Positions 54,641 through 63,656 of a stretch of 64,000 nt of DNA are shown here, piece after piece (the first letter of the stretch is position 1; each line of letters starts with the position of its first letter). Origin of the DNA: Methanomassiliicoccus sp. (GTDB lineage Archaea > Thermoplasmatota > Thermoplasmata > Methanomassiliicoccales > Methanomassiliicoccaceae); assembly GCA_018262895.1 (NCBI GenBank), contig JADFDJ010000009.1, forward strand, positions 60,590 to 124,589. The letters are read 5' to 3'. The notes beneath the pieces are model-generated. The model was not told the origin of the DNA, did no database searches, and saw only the letters and a list, made by a program, of their open reading frames with translations. A program made the translations under genes and the position numbers.

Positions 54641-56275
54641 TCAGACGTCCTTGGTCTGTGCCTCCACCAGGCTTCCGCCGCAGTACTTCTCACGGAGACG
54701 GGGCTTCTCGATCTTCCCCGTAGGGTTTCGCGGCACCTTCTCAAAGATGATCCTGCGGGGACGCTTGTAGCGAGGGAGCGCGTTGCAGAACTGCATTATC
54801 TCGGCCTCGGTGCAGGAGACGTTTGGTTTAAGCTCGATGATGGCCGCTGCGATCTCCCCCAGGCGGTGGTCGGGGAGGCCGATGACGGCCACATCCTTGA
54901 TCGAGGGGTGCGTATGCAGATAGTCCTCTATCTGCACAGGGTACAGGTTCTCGCCGCCGGTGATGATCACGTCCTTCTTGCGATCGACCAGGAACACGAA
55001 GCCGTCCTCGTCCATACGTGCCATATCGCCCGTGTACAGCCAGCCGTCCTTGAGAACCTCGGCGGTCGCCTCGGGGTTGTTGTAGTAGCACTTCATAACG
55101 CCCGCCCCCCTCACGCAGAGCTCGCCCACATCGCCCTGCTTCACCGGACGTCCGCTCTCATCCACGATCTGCAGCTCCCAGTTGTAGCCCGCCTTTCCGA
55201 TGGCTCCGACCTTGTGGATGTTCTCGATACCTAGGTGGACGCAGCCAGGACCGATGGACTCGGAGAGGCCGTAATCGGTGTCGTAGGCGTGGTTCGGAAA
55301 ATACTCCTTCCAGCGCTTGATCAGGCTGGGAGGCACCGGCTGGGCGCCGATGTGCATCAGCCTCCACTGCTCGAGATCGTAGTCCTCCAGACGAACGTCC
55401 CCATGCTCTATCGCGTCCAGGATGTCCTGTGCCCAGGGCACCAGGAGCCAGACGATGGTGATCTTCTCCTCGGACACAGTCCTCAGGATACACTCTGGAT
55501 TCACACCTCGGAGAAGCACGGCCTTGCTCCCGGACAGGAAGCTCCCGAACCAGTGCATCTTCGCCCCTGTATGGTAGAGCGGTGGAATGCACAGGAAATT
55601 ATCTTCCCTTGTCTGACCGTGGTGGTTCATCTCCACCTCGCACGAGGATACCAGACCGCGGTGGGTGTGCAGGATGGCCTTGGGGAAACCGGTCGTACCG
55701 GACGAGAAGTATATGGCGGCATCGTCCTCATCGGTGATGTGGACCTTGGGGGCTACGGAGGAGCAGCAGGCGGTGAGCGCATAGTAGTTCTCGGCAAACG
55801 ACGGGCAATCCTGCCCTACGAACAACCGCATCTTCACGTTGGGGATCTGCTCGCGTATGGCATCGATCCGGTCGATGAACTCGGGACCGAAGATCAGCAC
55901 ATCGCACTCGGCCAGTTCAAGGCAGTATTTGATCTCGTCCTCTGTGTAGCGGTAGTTGAGAGGGACGGCGAGGGCGCCGGTCTTCAGTACGCCGAAGTAT
56001 ATGGGCAGCCACTCCAAGCAGTTCATGAGCAGTATCGCGACCTTGTGGCCCTTCTCCAAGCCTCTTTCCTGGAGAAAATTGGCAAGCCGGTTGGCCTTAT
56101 CGTCGAACTCCCGCCAGGTCATCTGCCGTCGGTATTTTCTCTCCGGGTTGAGCTCGACGAGCTCGTAATCCTTCCAGCTCCTTCGGACCTCTGTGATCTC
56201 GGGGTTGATCTCGATCAGGCTGACATCATGGCCATAGAGGGTGGCGTTGTGAGCTAGAATATCTGTGATCGGCAT
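54641..56275 (-). CDS. AMP-binding enzyme (acyl-CoA synthetase-like)
   Basis: 544 residues. AMP-binding enzymes activate a carboxylic acid as acyl-AMP and pass it to CoA. Motifs visible: YFSSGTTGFPKAILHTH (ATP loop), YGLSESIG, GWLYTGDMARMDEDGF, VDRKKDVIITGGENLYP and PRNPTGKIEK with the catalytic lysine. Resembles the medium/long-chain fatty-acid CoA-ligase branch; substrate not assignable. An in-frame GTG at 56287 exists, but the ATG at 56275 lies at the expected distance (short leader) from a TATA-like TTCTTTAATG near 56305. Standalone. Confidence 0.92.
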   Translation of the reverse strand: MPITDILAHNATLYGHDVSLIEINPEITEVRRSWKDYELVELNPERKYRRQMTWREFDDKANRLANFLQERGLEKGHKVAILLMNCLEWLPIYFGVLKTGALAVPLNYRYTEDEIKYCLELAECDVLIFGPEFIDRIDAIREQIPNVKMRLFVGQDCPSFAENYYALTACCSSVAPKVHITDEDDAAIYFSSGTTGFPKAILHTHRGLVSSCEVEMNHHGQTREDNFLCIPPLYHTGAKMHWFGSFLSGSKAVLLRGVNPECILRTVSEEKITIVWLLVPWAQDILDAIEHGDVRLEDYDLEQWRLMHIGAQPVPPSLIKRWKEYFPNHAYDTDYGLSESIGPGCVHLGIENIHKVGAIGKAGYNWELQIVDESGRPVKQGDVGELCVRGAGVMKCYYNNPEATAEVLKDGWLYTGDMARMDEDGFVFLVDRKKDVIITGGENLYPVQIEDYLHTHPSIKDVAVIGLPDHRLGEIAAAIIELKPNVSCTEAEIMQFCNALPRYKRPRRIIFEKVPRNPTGKIEKPRLREKYCGGSLVEAQTKDV

Positions 56276-56475
56276 TTCAATACCCACTTTTTTTCACGTT
56301 CTTCATTAAAGAACCTACAGTGACAAAATGTAACACGTCTGCCCTCTTATCGTTTATGCAGGCATATTGACCTTTTTTGTACTATTTGTCGATCCATGAA
56401 TCAAAATAGGGTCGGGAGCTAATGCTCTACCCCCGTGTCAGCCCGGTGAGGTCGCCGACCGGCCACATCTCCGTC

Positions 56476-56763
56476 TCAACGTGAGTTGCTACGGCCCATG
56501 TTCCTGTTGTATGTGGCAACGATCTCGTTCATGTAATCCGCGAGGAGCTTCTGGTCCGTACGGTCCTTCGCCAGTGTTCCTTCAAGAGGGAACTCGTGAT
56601 CGCACCGGATGCATCGCACCAGCTGGCACCCGAACGCCCCCTTACTGCACCCTTGGCAGGCTATGGCCCGCGACTGGAAGAGGGAGAACTCCTGACCGCA
56701 TCGGGGGCATCTAATCTTTTTAATTGTCCTCTCCAGGGCAGGGTTAATGCCCGCTTCCCTCAT
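56476..56763 (-). CDS. Small double zinc-ribbon protein
   Basis: 95 residues from the ATG at 56763; an in-frame TTG at 56781 could extend it by six residues. Two CxxC pairs form a zinc ribbon (CPRCGQEF and CQGCSKG), and a second CxxC follows (VRCIRCDHEF). The tail LLADYMNEIVATYNRNMG is helical. Zinc ribbons of this kind bind nucleic acids or proteins. Not recognised. Divergent/unlinked to the ABC operon downstream. Confidence 0.72.
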   Translation of the reverse strand: MREAGINPALERTIKKIRCPRCGQEFSLFQSRAIACQGCSKGAFGCQLVRCIRCDHEFPLEGTLAKDRTDQKLLADYMNEIVATYNRNMGRSNSR

Positions 56764-56968
56764 CTCTTGGCCCAATTGCAAATGGTATCCTCCGTCTTAC
56801 GAAACATACCCATATTACAAAAACCCGCCTCGATCGGGATCGTCCGACCAGAATCTCTGACGCGGCGATCGCCGTCGTCGTGCTGGAAGAGCCGACCGCA
56901 ATGCCGTCTATGCGATCGTGGATGATATATCGGACGGTCCCGATGGGCAGTGTTGATGGGGAATAATA

Positions 56969-58774
56969 TCAATCGCATTCCTCGAACTGGCTGTTGTAAA
57001 GCTCGCTGTAGAATCCGCCCTTGCCGAGCAGTTCCTCATGGTTCCCGCTCTCCACGATGCTTCCGTTCCTCATGACAAGGATCATGTCAGCATCCTTGAT
57101 GGTCGAGAGACGGTGAGCGATGATGAAAGAGGTCCTCCCCACGGTGAGGTCGTCCATCGCCTTCTGTATGATCCTTTCCGTCCTGGTGTCGACGGAGCTG
57201 GTGGCCTCGTCCAGTATCAGGAGGGGTGCGTTCTGCACCACCGCCCGGGCGATGGTCAGCTGCTGCCTCTGTCCGATGGACATCTTGGACTCCTCGTCGA
57301 GGACGGTATCGTAACCGTCCGGGAGGGTGCTGATGAAGTGATGGATTCCCACGGCCCGGCAAGCACTTTCGACATCCTCGTCGGTCACGCCCTCCTTGCG
57401 ATACGCGACGTTCTCCCTGATGGTGCCTTGAAAAAGCCAGGTGTCCTGTAGGACCATGCAGAACATGTCATGCACGTTCTCCCTGGTGAGCAGCCTCGTG
57501 GAGACGCCGTCGACGAGGATATCTCCCGAGTTCACCTCGTAGAACCGCATCAGGAGGTTAACTATCGTGGTCTTGCCCGCACCGGTGGGACCGACTATCG
57601 CCACCTTCTCCCCGGCATTGACCCTGACCGAGAAATCGTGGATGACCTCCTTCTCAGGGGTGTATCCGAAGAACACGTTCCGGAACTCCACATCCCCTCT
57701 TACCTCCTTATGGACCATCTTCTTATCGTCCTCCGTCTCCAGCTCCGGCTCGTCGAGGAAATCGAACACCCGCTCCGAGGCCGCGGCGACGGATTGCAGG
57801 CTGGTCATGGCCTGTCCCAGCTGCGTGAGGGGCTGTGTGAACAGGCGAACGTACACGATGAACGCGACGATCGAGCCGATGGATATGGCGCCGTTGATGA
57901 CCTGCACCGCGCCGACGATGCACACCACCACGTACCCCAGGTTGCCGATGAAGCCCATGATGGGCATCATCATGCCCGACAGGAAAAGTGATTTGAACGC
58001 GCTGTCGAAGAGCTCGTCGTTGAGGGAGTCGAACTCCCTCTGTGCGGCCTCCTCGCCGTTGTACGCCTTGACGATGTTATGCCCGGTGTACATCTCCTCG
58101 ACAAAACCGTTTATCTTTCCCAGATAGGTCTGCTGGCGTCCGAAGTACTTCTGCGACCTGGTCATTATGACGATCATCAGACCGAAACCGGCCAGAGCGG
58201 AGAGGACCGAGGCCACGGTCATTGTGAGGTCAGTGATGAGCATCATAGCTAAGGCTCCGATGAGCAGAGCGGAGGCGCTCATCAGCGTACCGATGCTCTG
58301 GTTCATCGATTGCCCGATGGTATCGACATCGTTCGTCGCCCGGCTGAGGACGTCACCGTAGCTGGTCCTGTCGAAGTACCTCAGCGGAAGACGGTTGATC
58401 TTCTCCGAGATGTCCGTGCGGAGGCGCTTAGAAAGCTTCTGGACCACTGTGGCCACTATGTAGCCCTGGCCGTAGGTCAGGACCGCCGAGATGATGTATA
58501 TCGTCACCAGGAACGTTCCGATACCGGCCACCCCCGCGAGGTCTATGGACCCGCCCATCATCCCTTCGAAGATGAGGTCGGTCATCTCGCTGAGCTTGTC
58601 AGGCCCTATGACCGTGAACACGGTGCCTATGGTCACGAGGACGGAGGCCACGATGATGGCTGGTATGTACGGCCTCATGTATCCTAGCATCTTGCTCCAG
58701 GCCTTTTTGAAGCTTTTCGCCTTTACTCCCTGGTGATCGCCCATGGGTCTGCCTGGAGGACCGCCGCGCATCAT
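56969..58774 (-). CDS. ABC exporter half-transporter, catalytic-site partner
   Basis: 601 residues: about six membrane helices (residues ~30-330) followed by an ATPase domain. Walker A GPTGAGKTT, Walker B LLILDEATSSVD with a catalytic glutamate and switch histidine in IIAHRLST are intact. Its signature reads MSIGQRQQL in place of LSGGQ. It overlaps the 58771 gene by four bases (ATGA), so the pair is co-translated and almost surely forms a heterodimer. It probably exports a lipid, drug or peptide. Confidence 0.93.
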   Translation of the reverse strand: MMRGGPPGRPMGDHQGVKAKSFKKAWSKMLGYMRPYIPAIIVASVLVTIGTVFTVIGPDKLSEMTDLIFEGMMGGSIDLAGVAGIGTFLVTIYIISAVLTYGQGYIVATVVQKLSKRLRTDISEKINRLPLRYFDRTSYGDVLSRATNDVDTIGQSMNQSIGTLMSASALLIGALAMMLITDLTMTVASVLSALAGFGLMIVIMTRSQKYFGRQQTYLGKINGFVEEMYTGHNIVKAYNGEEAAQREFDSLNDELFDSAFKSLFLSGMMMPIMGFIGNLGYVVVCIVGAVQVINGAISIGSIVAFIVYVRLFTQPLTQLGQAMTSLQSVAAASERVFDFLDEPELETEDDKKMVHKEVRGDVEFRNVFFGYTPEKEVIHDFSVRVNAGEKVAIVGPTGAGKTTIVNLLMRFYEVNSGDILVDGVSTRLLTRENVHDMFCMVLQDTWLFQGTIRENVAYRKEGVTDEDVESACRAVGIHHFISTLPDGYDTVLDEESKMSIGQRQQLTIARAVVQNAPLLILDEATSSVDTRTERIIQKAMDDLTVGRTSFIIAHRLSTIKDADMILVMRNGSIVESGNHEELLGKGGFYSELYNSQFEECD

Positions 58775-60522
58775 CTGCAGAGGTCCTCCTCTGAAAGCTG
58801 AGAGTATACTATCTCCTTGTACACGGGGCAGGTCTCCAGGAGATCGTGATGTCTCCCTATCCCCGCGACGTACCCGTTGTCCAGGACGACGATCTTATCG
58901 GCATCCATTATCGTGCCGACCCTCTGGGCGACGATCACGCTGGTAACATCCGCAGTCTCCTTCCTCAGGGCGCTTCTGAGCATGCGGTCCGTCCGGTAGT
59001 CCAACGCGGAGAAGGAATCATCAAAGATGTAGATCTCTGGCCGCCTGAACACTGCGCGGGCGATGGAGAGGCGTTGTTTCTGACCGCCGGAAACGTTCGT
59101 TCCGCCCTGGGCTATCGCAGCGCTGTAGCTGCCCTCCATGTTCTCCACGAACCCCGTGGCCTGTGCGACCGCGACCGCCTTCCTAACGTCCTCCTCGACG
59201 TTCTCAGACGTCCTATCGCCGTAGGCGACGTTGGAAATTATGGTGCCGGAGAACAGGTTCGCCTTCTGCGGCACGTATCCTATCTTCCCGTGGAGCGCCT
59301 TCAGAGTATAGTCGCGTACATCGACGCCATCGATCGTGATCGCCCCCTCGGTCACATCGTACGAGCGCATCATGAGGCTCACGATGGTGCTCTTCCCGCT
59401 CCCGGTGGAGCCGATGAACGCCACGGTCTCACCCCTCTCCGCCCTGAAGCTGATGTCCTTCAGGACGTAATCGGATGCACCGGGGTACTTGAAACCCACC
59501 TTGTCGAACATTATCTCGCCCTTCGCTGGTCCCGACGATCTCGTGACGCTACCGTCCCTGATTGACGGCTCCGTGTCCAGTATCTCCTCGATACGCCTTG
59601 CGGCCACCAGAGCCCGCGGGAGGATGATGAACACGATGACGAGCATCATGAACCCCATGACCACCTGCATGGCGTATGCGAGGAAGGTGATCATGTCCGA
59701 GAACAGCAGCATCTGCGAGCCGATACCGACGGTGGCCGCGATGATGATAGCCCCTATCCAGTATATGGAGAGGGAGAGCATGCTCATCACCGCCGACATT
59801 ACCGGCATCATCAGCGCCATCGCTCGGCCTGTGAACAGATTGTTGGACGTGAGGTCCTCGTTGGCCTTTTCGAACTTCTCCTCCTGATAGTCCTCTGCGT
59901 TGTATGCGCGGATGACGCGAATGCCCTTGAGGTTCTCCCTCACGTGCCGGTTGACCTCATCGGTGAGCCACTGGATCCGCTTGAAGCGCGGGACCACGAA
60001 GTACATCAGCACGATGATCACCACGAGCAGTATTGCGATGGCCACGGCGGTGGCGGCGGTCCACTGCCAGCTTTTACCGGAGATCTTGATGATAGCCCAT
60101 CCTGCGAGTATAGGTGCCTTTATGATCACCTGCAGGCCCATCGCCACGGCCATCTGCACCTGGGTGATGTCGTTGGTCGCACGGGTGATCAGGCTTGCCG
60201 AGGAGAACCTGCTGATCTCGGCAGCGGAGAACGACTGCACCCTGCTAAACTCCAGTGAACGGATGCGCTTGGAGAGGGATGTGGCTACATATGCGGCCAG
60301 GTAACCGACGGCCAGCGCCGTGAGAAGGCTCCCGAACGCGAGGGCGAGCATCATCCACCCCTCGTTCATGACCTGGTCCACCGTGCCGCCGGTCTGGAGA
60401 AGGTTGGTGATCGCGTACATGTGGTCCGGGATTGTCAGGTCGAACCACACCTGGACCACGATGAAGGCCGTGCTGAGCGCGACCAGTGCCCACTCCCTGG
60501 CCTTTAGATACTTCAGGATCAT
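58771..60522 (-). CDS. ABC exporter half-transporter with degenerate ATP site
   Basis: 583 residues with six membrane helices and an ATPase domain. Walker A GSTGSGKST and signature VSGGQKQRL are normal, but the catalytic glutamate after Walker B is aspartate (IFDDSFSALD) and the switch histidine is replaced by glutamine (VAQRVGT). These changes, together with the abnormal signature in the partner, mark one degenerate and one working ATP site, as in TM287/288-type heterodimers. GGTGGAGA precedes the ATG. It is the upstream gene of the operon and divergent from the pilin gene. Confidence 0.93.
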   Translation of the reverse strand: MILKYLKAREWALVALSTAFIVVQVWFDLTIPDHMYAITNLLQTGGTVDQVMNEGWMMLALAFGSLLTALAVGYLAAYVATSLSKRIRSLEFSRVQSFSAAEISRFSSASLITRATNDITQVQMAVAMGLQVIIKAPILAGWAIIKISGKSWQWTAATAVAIAILLVVIIVLMYFVVPRFKRIQWLTDEVNRHVRENLKGIRVIRAYNAEDYQEEKFEKANEDLTSNNLFTGRAMALMMPVMSAVMSMLSLSIYWIGAIIIAATVGIGSQMLLFSDMITFLAYAMQVVMGFMMLVIVFIILPRALVAARRIEEILDTEPSIRDGSVTRSSGPAKGEIMFDKVGFKYPGASDYVLKDISFRAERGETVAFIGSTGSGKSTIVSLMMRSYDVTEGAITIDGVDVRDYTLKALHGKIGYVPQKANLFSGTIISNVAYGDRTSENVEEDVRKAVAVAQATGFVENMEGSYSAAIAQGGTNVSGGQKQRLSIARAVFRRPEIYIFDDSFSALDYRTDRMLRSALRKETADVTSVIVAQRVGTIMDADKIVVLDNGYVAGIGRHHDLLETCPVYKEIVYSQLSEEDLCR

Positions 60523-60682
60523 TCTCCACCAGCGCCCTCGTCAGATCGGTATGCAAGGAGGCCGAAAGAAAGGGACCCCTGACACGAACACCTTGCACTT
60601 GAACGGGCGGTGAGACGCGTGGGCCATTAAATAAGTTCTTTTACGGATTAGGCGATAACGGCCCAGAGGGAGGGATGTGAAG

Positions 60683-61156
60683 ATGATGAGCAAGCGGATG
60701 GGCCGCTCTGGTGTTTCCCCGATAATCGCAACGATCCTATTGGTGGGCATCACCGTGGTGCTGTCCTCGGTCCTCTACGTGATGGTCACGGAGCTCGGCA
60801 GCAACAGCCCCCCGCCCCCGTCCGGAGCGTTCGGCATTGCAGAGAAGGTCTCCAATGACACCATGAAGGTCTCCTTCGGATCGTTCAACAAGGACACCGA
60901 TTTCACCGACTGCAAGGTGACCATCGAGCATGATGGTAACTCCGCGACAGCGGTGGCCTTGGTCTCCTCGGGCAACATCACCGTCGGCCCCTATAATGTG
61001 ATGATCACGGACCTTGGAGGGGACGGGAGGATCAGCCCTGGTGACCACCTCACCGTCTCCAACACCAACGGCGGTTCCATGAACGGGAAGTACACCGTTT
61101 ACCTCATATGGGCCCAGGATGGGTCCGTGATCGCCTCCGCGAGCCTGAACATGTAG
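60683..61156 (+). CDS. Archaeal type IV pilin
   Basis: 158 residues from the ATG at 60683, placed eight bases after GGAGG; a GTG at 60677 is too near. A short basic leader ends GRSGVSPIIATILLVGITVV, the class III signal peptide that FlaK/PibD-like peptidases cut before the hydrophobic helix. The rest is a beta-rich head (ITVGPYNVMITDLGGDGRIS). Forms a surface filament or is a pseudopilin subunit. Separate from a visible pilus-assembly cluster. Divergent from the ABC exporter, perhaps sharing the promoter region. Confidence 0.93.
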   Translation: MMSKRMGRSGVSPIIATILLVGITVVLSSVLYVMVTELGSNSPPPPSGAFGIAEKVSNDTMKVSFGSFNKDTDFTDCKVTIEHDGNSATAVALVSSGNITVGPYNVMITDLGGDGRISPGDHLTVSNTNGGSMNGKYTVYLIWAQDGSVIASASLNM

Positions 61157-61455
61157 GTCCTTTCCCCTGATGCATCTTTTTAATTCCCATTATGGCTCGT
61201 TATATCGGCTCCCTTCCAACCGATCAACTAAGGCCGACAATGATGAAGGGCGCGATCAGCACCAAACGGCATCAAGTTGTCACGGTCACGAGAACAAGGA
61301 TTTGGCGTGTAAAAGCAAGGAAATGATCATTTATTACTTTTTATCACTTCGTGATGTGTGCCCTTTCGTTCTTCGGTGATAAAGATCGATTCTTCATATG
61401 TAAGTTGCCGAAGAGAAAAACATAGAGATACGGGACGACATGCTCACGGCCGTGG
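61157..61455. other. Intergenic stretch with no clear gene
   Basis: Includes a TATA-like GTTATATCGG near 61188, after which only a 28-codon basic frame opens. No family or RNA fold recognised. Confidence 0.3.
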
Positions 61456-61659
61456 TCAACGAATGATCCGCACAGCATTCATTCCTTCGACCACCACTTC
61501 TATCTCTGAGCCACAGTAAGGGCACCTTTGAAGGGGGATGTTGTCAAGCCAGCAACCAAACGAAAAGATAAGATTGCCCGCGTTATCAAGCTCTACACCT
61601 CCCTCCTCAAGGCGTTTTTCCATGATCTCACAGCATATTCGGATCTGTCGCTTCCCCAT
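61456..61659 (-). CDS. Small zinc-ribbon-like protein
   Basis: 67 residues. Cysteines in ICCEIMEKRLEEGG, FGCWL and RCPYCGSEIEV suggest a single metal-binding site. The ATG at 61659 lies after GGAGGTCGGAAGG and an AT-rich TATATTTAAA promoter region at about 61715, so expression looks likely. Similar short proteins with a CPYCG core are common in archaea; function unknown. Confidence 0.65.
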   Translation of the reverse strand: MGKRQIRICCEIMEKRLEEGGVELDNAGNLIFSFGCWLDNIPLQRCPYCGSEIEVVVEGMNAVRIIR

Positions 61660-62346
61660 GTTCCTTCCGACCTCCTGAACATATTACCCCATCCAACTTC
61701 TTTAATAATTTTTTTAAATATATAATTTATTGCTTTTTAGTGTTCTGTTTTTAATGTCAAAGCAATTCAATGCCTACCATCACTTGCGCATGATCCGACC
61801 GTGGCTACTTACGAGGCTGAGCCACTCCCATCCCTTAACGGGGGGCCGTTCTCGTCATGCAGACAAGTGCCAATCCTGAATATCAACGACTGATACGCAA
61901 CCCCTTTATTTCCACTGGAATTGAACTACATGAATAAAATACTGGTATCCTCCATTTTCTTAAATAGCGATGAAGAAAAAATTTCAGTGGAAATGTGATA
62001 ATCATAGGCCAAGCTTAAGAAATGCCCGCCATGAGGCGGACGTAAGGCCCAGGACTCCCCGCATCCCTTAACTATTTGTATTCTGTCTAAGGACTAGTCT
62101 GGTGAATTAATAAACCCGTTTGTTAGGTCCATATGCTGGCTCATGTCTAGCAGAGGAACATTGTCAGATAGCAACTCTCTTCGAGGTAATTATTACTGCA
62201 TTATAGTCAGACCAGCAACGATCTATGGTATTATCTTTTCGTATTATCAAGCGTGAGTATCCCCAACGATGATTTCTGGGTCAGGATGAAGGGGGGATGG
62301 CTCTAGGTAAAACCACACTAGGGGGTTTTAATCGACCAAACGAACA
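61660..62346. other. Low-density region with an inverted repeat
   Basis: 687 bases with no supported gene. ATTTCCACTG (61908-61917) and CAGTGGAAAT (61985-61994) form a perfect inverted repeat, 67 bases apart. AT-rich promoter-like sequence for the zinc-ribbon gene occupies 61690-61740. No tRNA or known RNA was recognised. Confidence 0.35.
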
Positions 62347-62760
62347 ATGATATTGGCAGTGGTTTTGGTACTGCTATCGGCTGCAATCACTTCGGCCCTA
62401 ATGGTCCGAAGTAACGAACAAAGCTCCGATACCTCGAACGACATCGCGGACGCGACTTCATCTGGTTCCATGAGCCTCGGAGCCACCGCGACCAAGAAGA
62501 TTACTGTATGCTACTTCGACTCTGTTGATGGCATATTAGCAAGTGCCTCCAATATGGGCTGCGGTGAGGGTACGGACATTTTCTAGGAAGCCGTCAACGA
62601 CCTCGAACTCGGTGAGCCAGAGGCAAGAACGACAATGATGGATAACCATATGATGATGTGCATAAGACCCCGGTGCCCGGCCTACAACAAGTACGCCAAG
62701 ACCTATGGTGATATCATATCCTGTCTCTTGGGTAACCGCCATCGGCCTGAACATCTGTAA
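62347..62760 (+). pseudogene. Small ORF interrupted by an in-frame TAG (62584-62586), possible decayed or readthrough gene
   Basis: The intact part is 79 codons (62347-62583) with an N-terminal hydrophobic helix (ILAVVLVLLSAAITSALM). After TAG the same frame stays open for another 57 codons to a TAA at 62758, with a coding-like stretch CPAYNKYAKTYGDIISC. A signal or anchor helix followed by cysteines could be a surface or membrane peptide. TAG is the ordinary stop of several other genes here, so a damaged gene is more likely than recoding. Function unknown. Confidence 0.35.
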
Positions 62761-62825
62761 TCATCTCGCCATGTTGGCGATGATCGGACAAGATGCTGTC
62801 TTTCTCTTGAACTCCACCGGAAATT

Positions 62826-63422
62826 TCACTTGAGCCATGCCATTATCTTGGGCTCCGACCTCTGCGTCGGTGACATATCCTTCTTCTTGGGGTAGCCGAA
62901 CACCAGGGGAGCGATCAACCTGTGGTCCTCTGGAACGTTCAGCTCCTTGAAGACCTCGGGGACATACCCCAGCGGTGATGCGAACCCTATCCAACAGCTG
63001 CCGATGCCCATTGAATGGGCCGCAAGCATCATGTTCTCCGCTGCCAGAGAGCCGTCCTCGACCGGTGTGTAGGACTCCGGCGATGAGTAGATCAATATGA
63101 GAATAGGCGCGCCGTAGAATATATCAAACTCCGGCTTCGATAGCCTCTCTATATAAGCCTCGAAAAATTTCTTCTTGTCGGGTGGGGCCTCTTCCATGGC
63201 CTTCTTCATGTTCTCAACGAACAAGGCCTTGGAGACATCGGAGTACTGCTTCTTCTTCTCGGGGTTCGTTATGACGGCGAAGCGGAGCGGTTGGCTGTTC
63301 GCGCCGTTCGGTGCATGAACTCCCGCCTTGATTATCTCCCTGATCTTATCTTCCGAGATCGGCTCCTCCGAATAGGCCCTGACCGACCTCCTTCCATATA
63401 TATTGTCCATCACAGCGTTCAT
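62826..63422 (-). CDS. Nitroreductase-family FMN-dependent oxidoreductase
   Basis: 198 residues, cytoplasmic. The family pattern is GRRSVRAYSEEPISEDKIREII near the start, APNGANSQPLRFAVI (FMN contacts), and AAHSMGIGSCWIGF and VFGYPKKKD near the end. Reduces nitro or quinone compounds or acts on flavin with NAD(P)H; the substrate is not defined. GGAGGGG lies seven bases before the ATG. Standalone next to the transposase. Confidence 0.94.
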   Translation of the reverse strand: MNAVMDNIYGRRSVRAYSEEPISEDKIREIIKAGVHAPNGANSQPLRFAVITNPEKKKQYSDVSKALFVENMKKAMEEAPPDKKKFFEAYIERLSKPEFDIFYGAPILILIYSSPESYTPVEDGSLAAENMMLAAHSMGIGSCWIGFASPLGYVPEVFKELNVPEDHRLIAPLVFGYPKKKDMSPTQRSEPKIMAWLK

Positions 63423-63576
63423 CTTTTCCCCTCCTGCCTTAGGTAGCCTAGAGATTAACGACTATCGTATTTAGGGCATCGCCCGGGGGAGTGACGCAAA
63501 ATATAATTGAACTCTCATTCTTGGCTTTGACGCTAAACGCGCTTGAAGGGTTCTATGTGGATTTCCGCTCTTAAAA

Positions 63577-63588
63577 TTTCTATAGAAA
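63577..63588. repeat. Palindrome TTTCTATAGAAA upstream of the transposase
   Basis: A perfect 12-base palindrome about 70 bases before the transposase start, followed by AAGGTG-GCG-CACCTT (63610-63624), a second perfect inverted repeat. Either could belong to the element's left end or to its promoter; the far end is outside the window so terminal repeats cannot be confirmed. Confidence 0.35.
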
Positions 63589-63656
63589 TATGTATTTTTA
63601 GTAAAATTTAAGGTGGCGCACCTTATATACCCAGCTGTTCAGGAAAGGAATAGAAG

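Noticed and set aside
62584..62586. Pyrrolysine codon
   Set aside because: TAG ends several ordinary genes here (36389, 37631, 43668, 61156), so there is no sign that TAG is recoded in this genome; no pyl gene is in the window.
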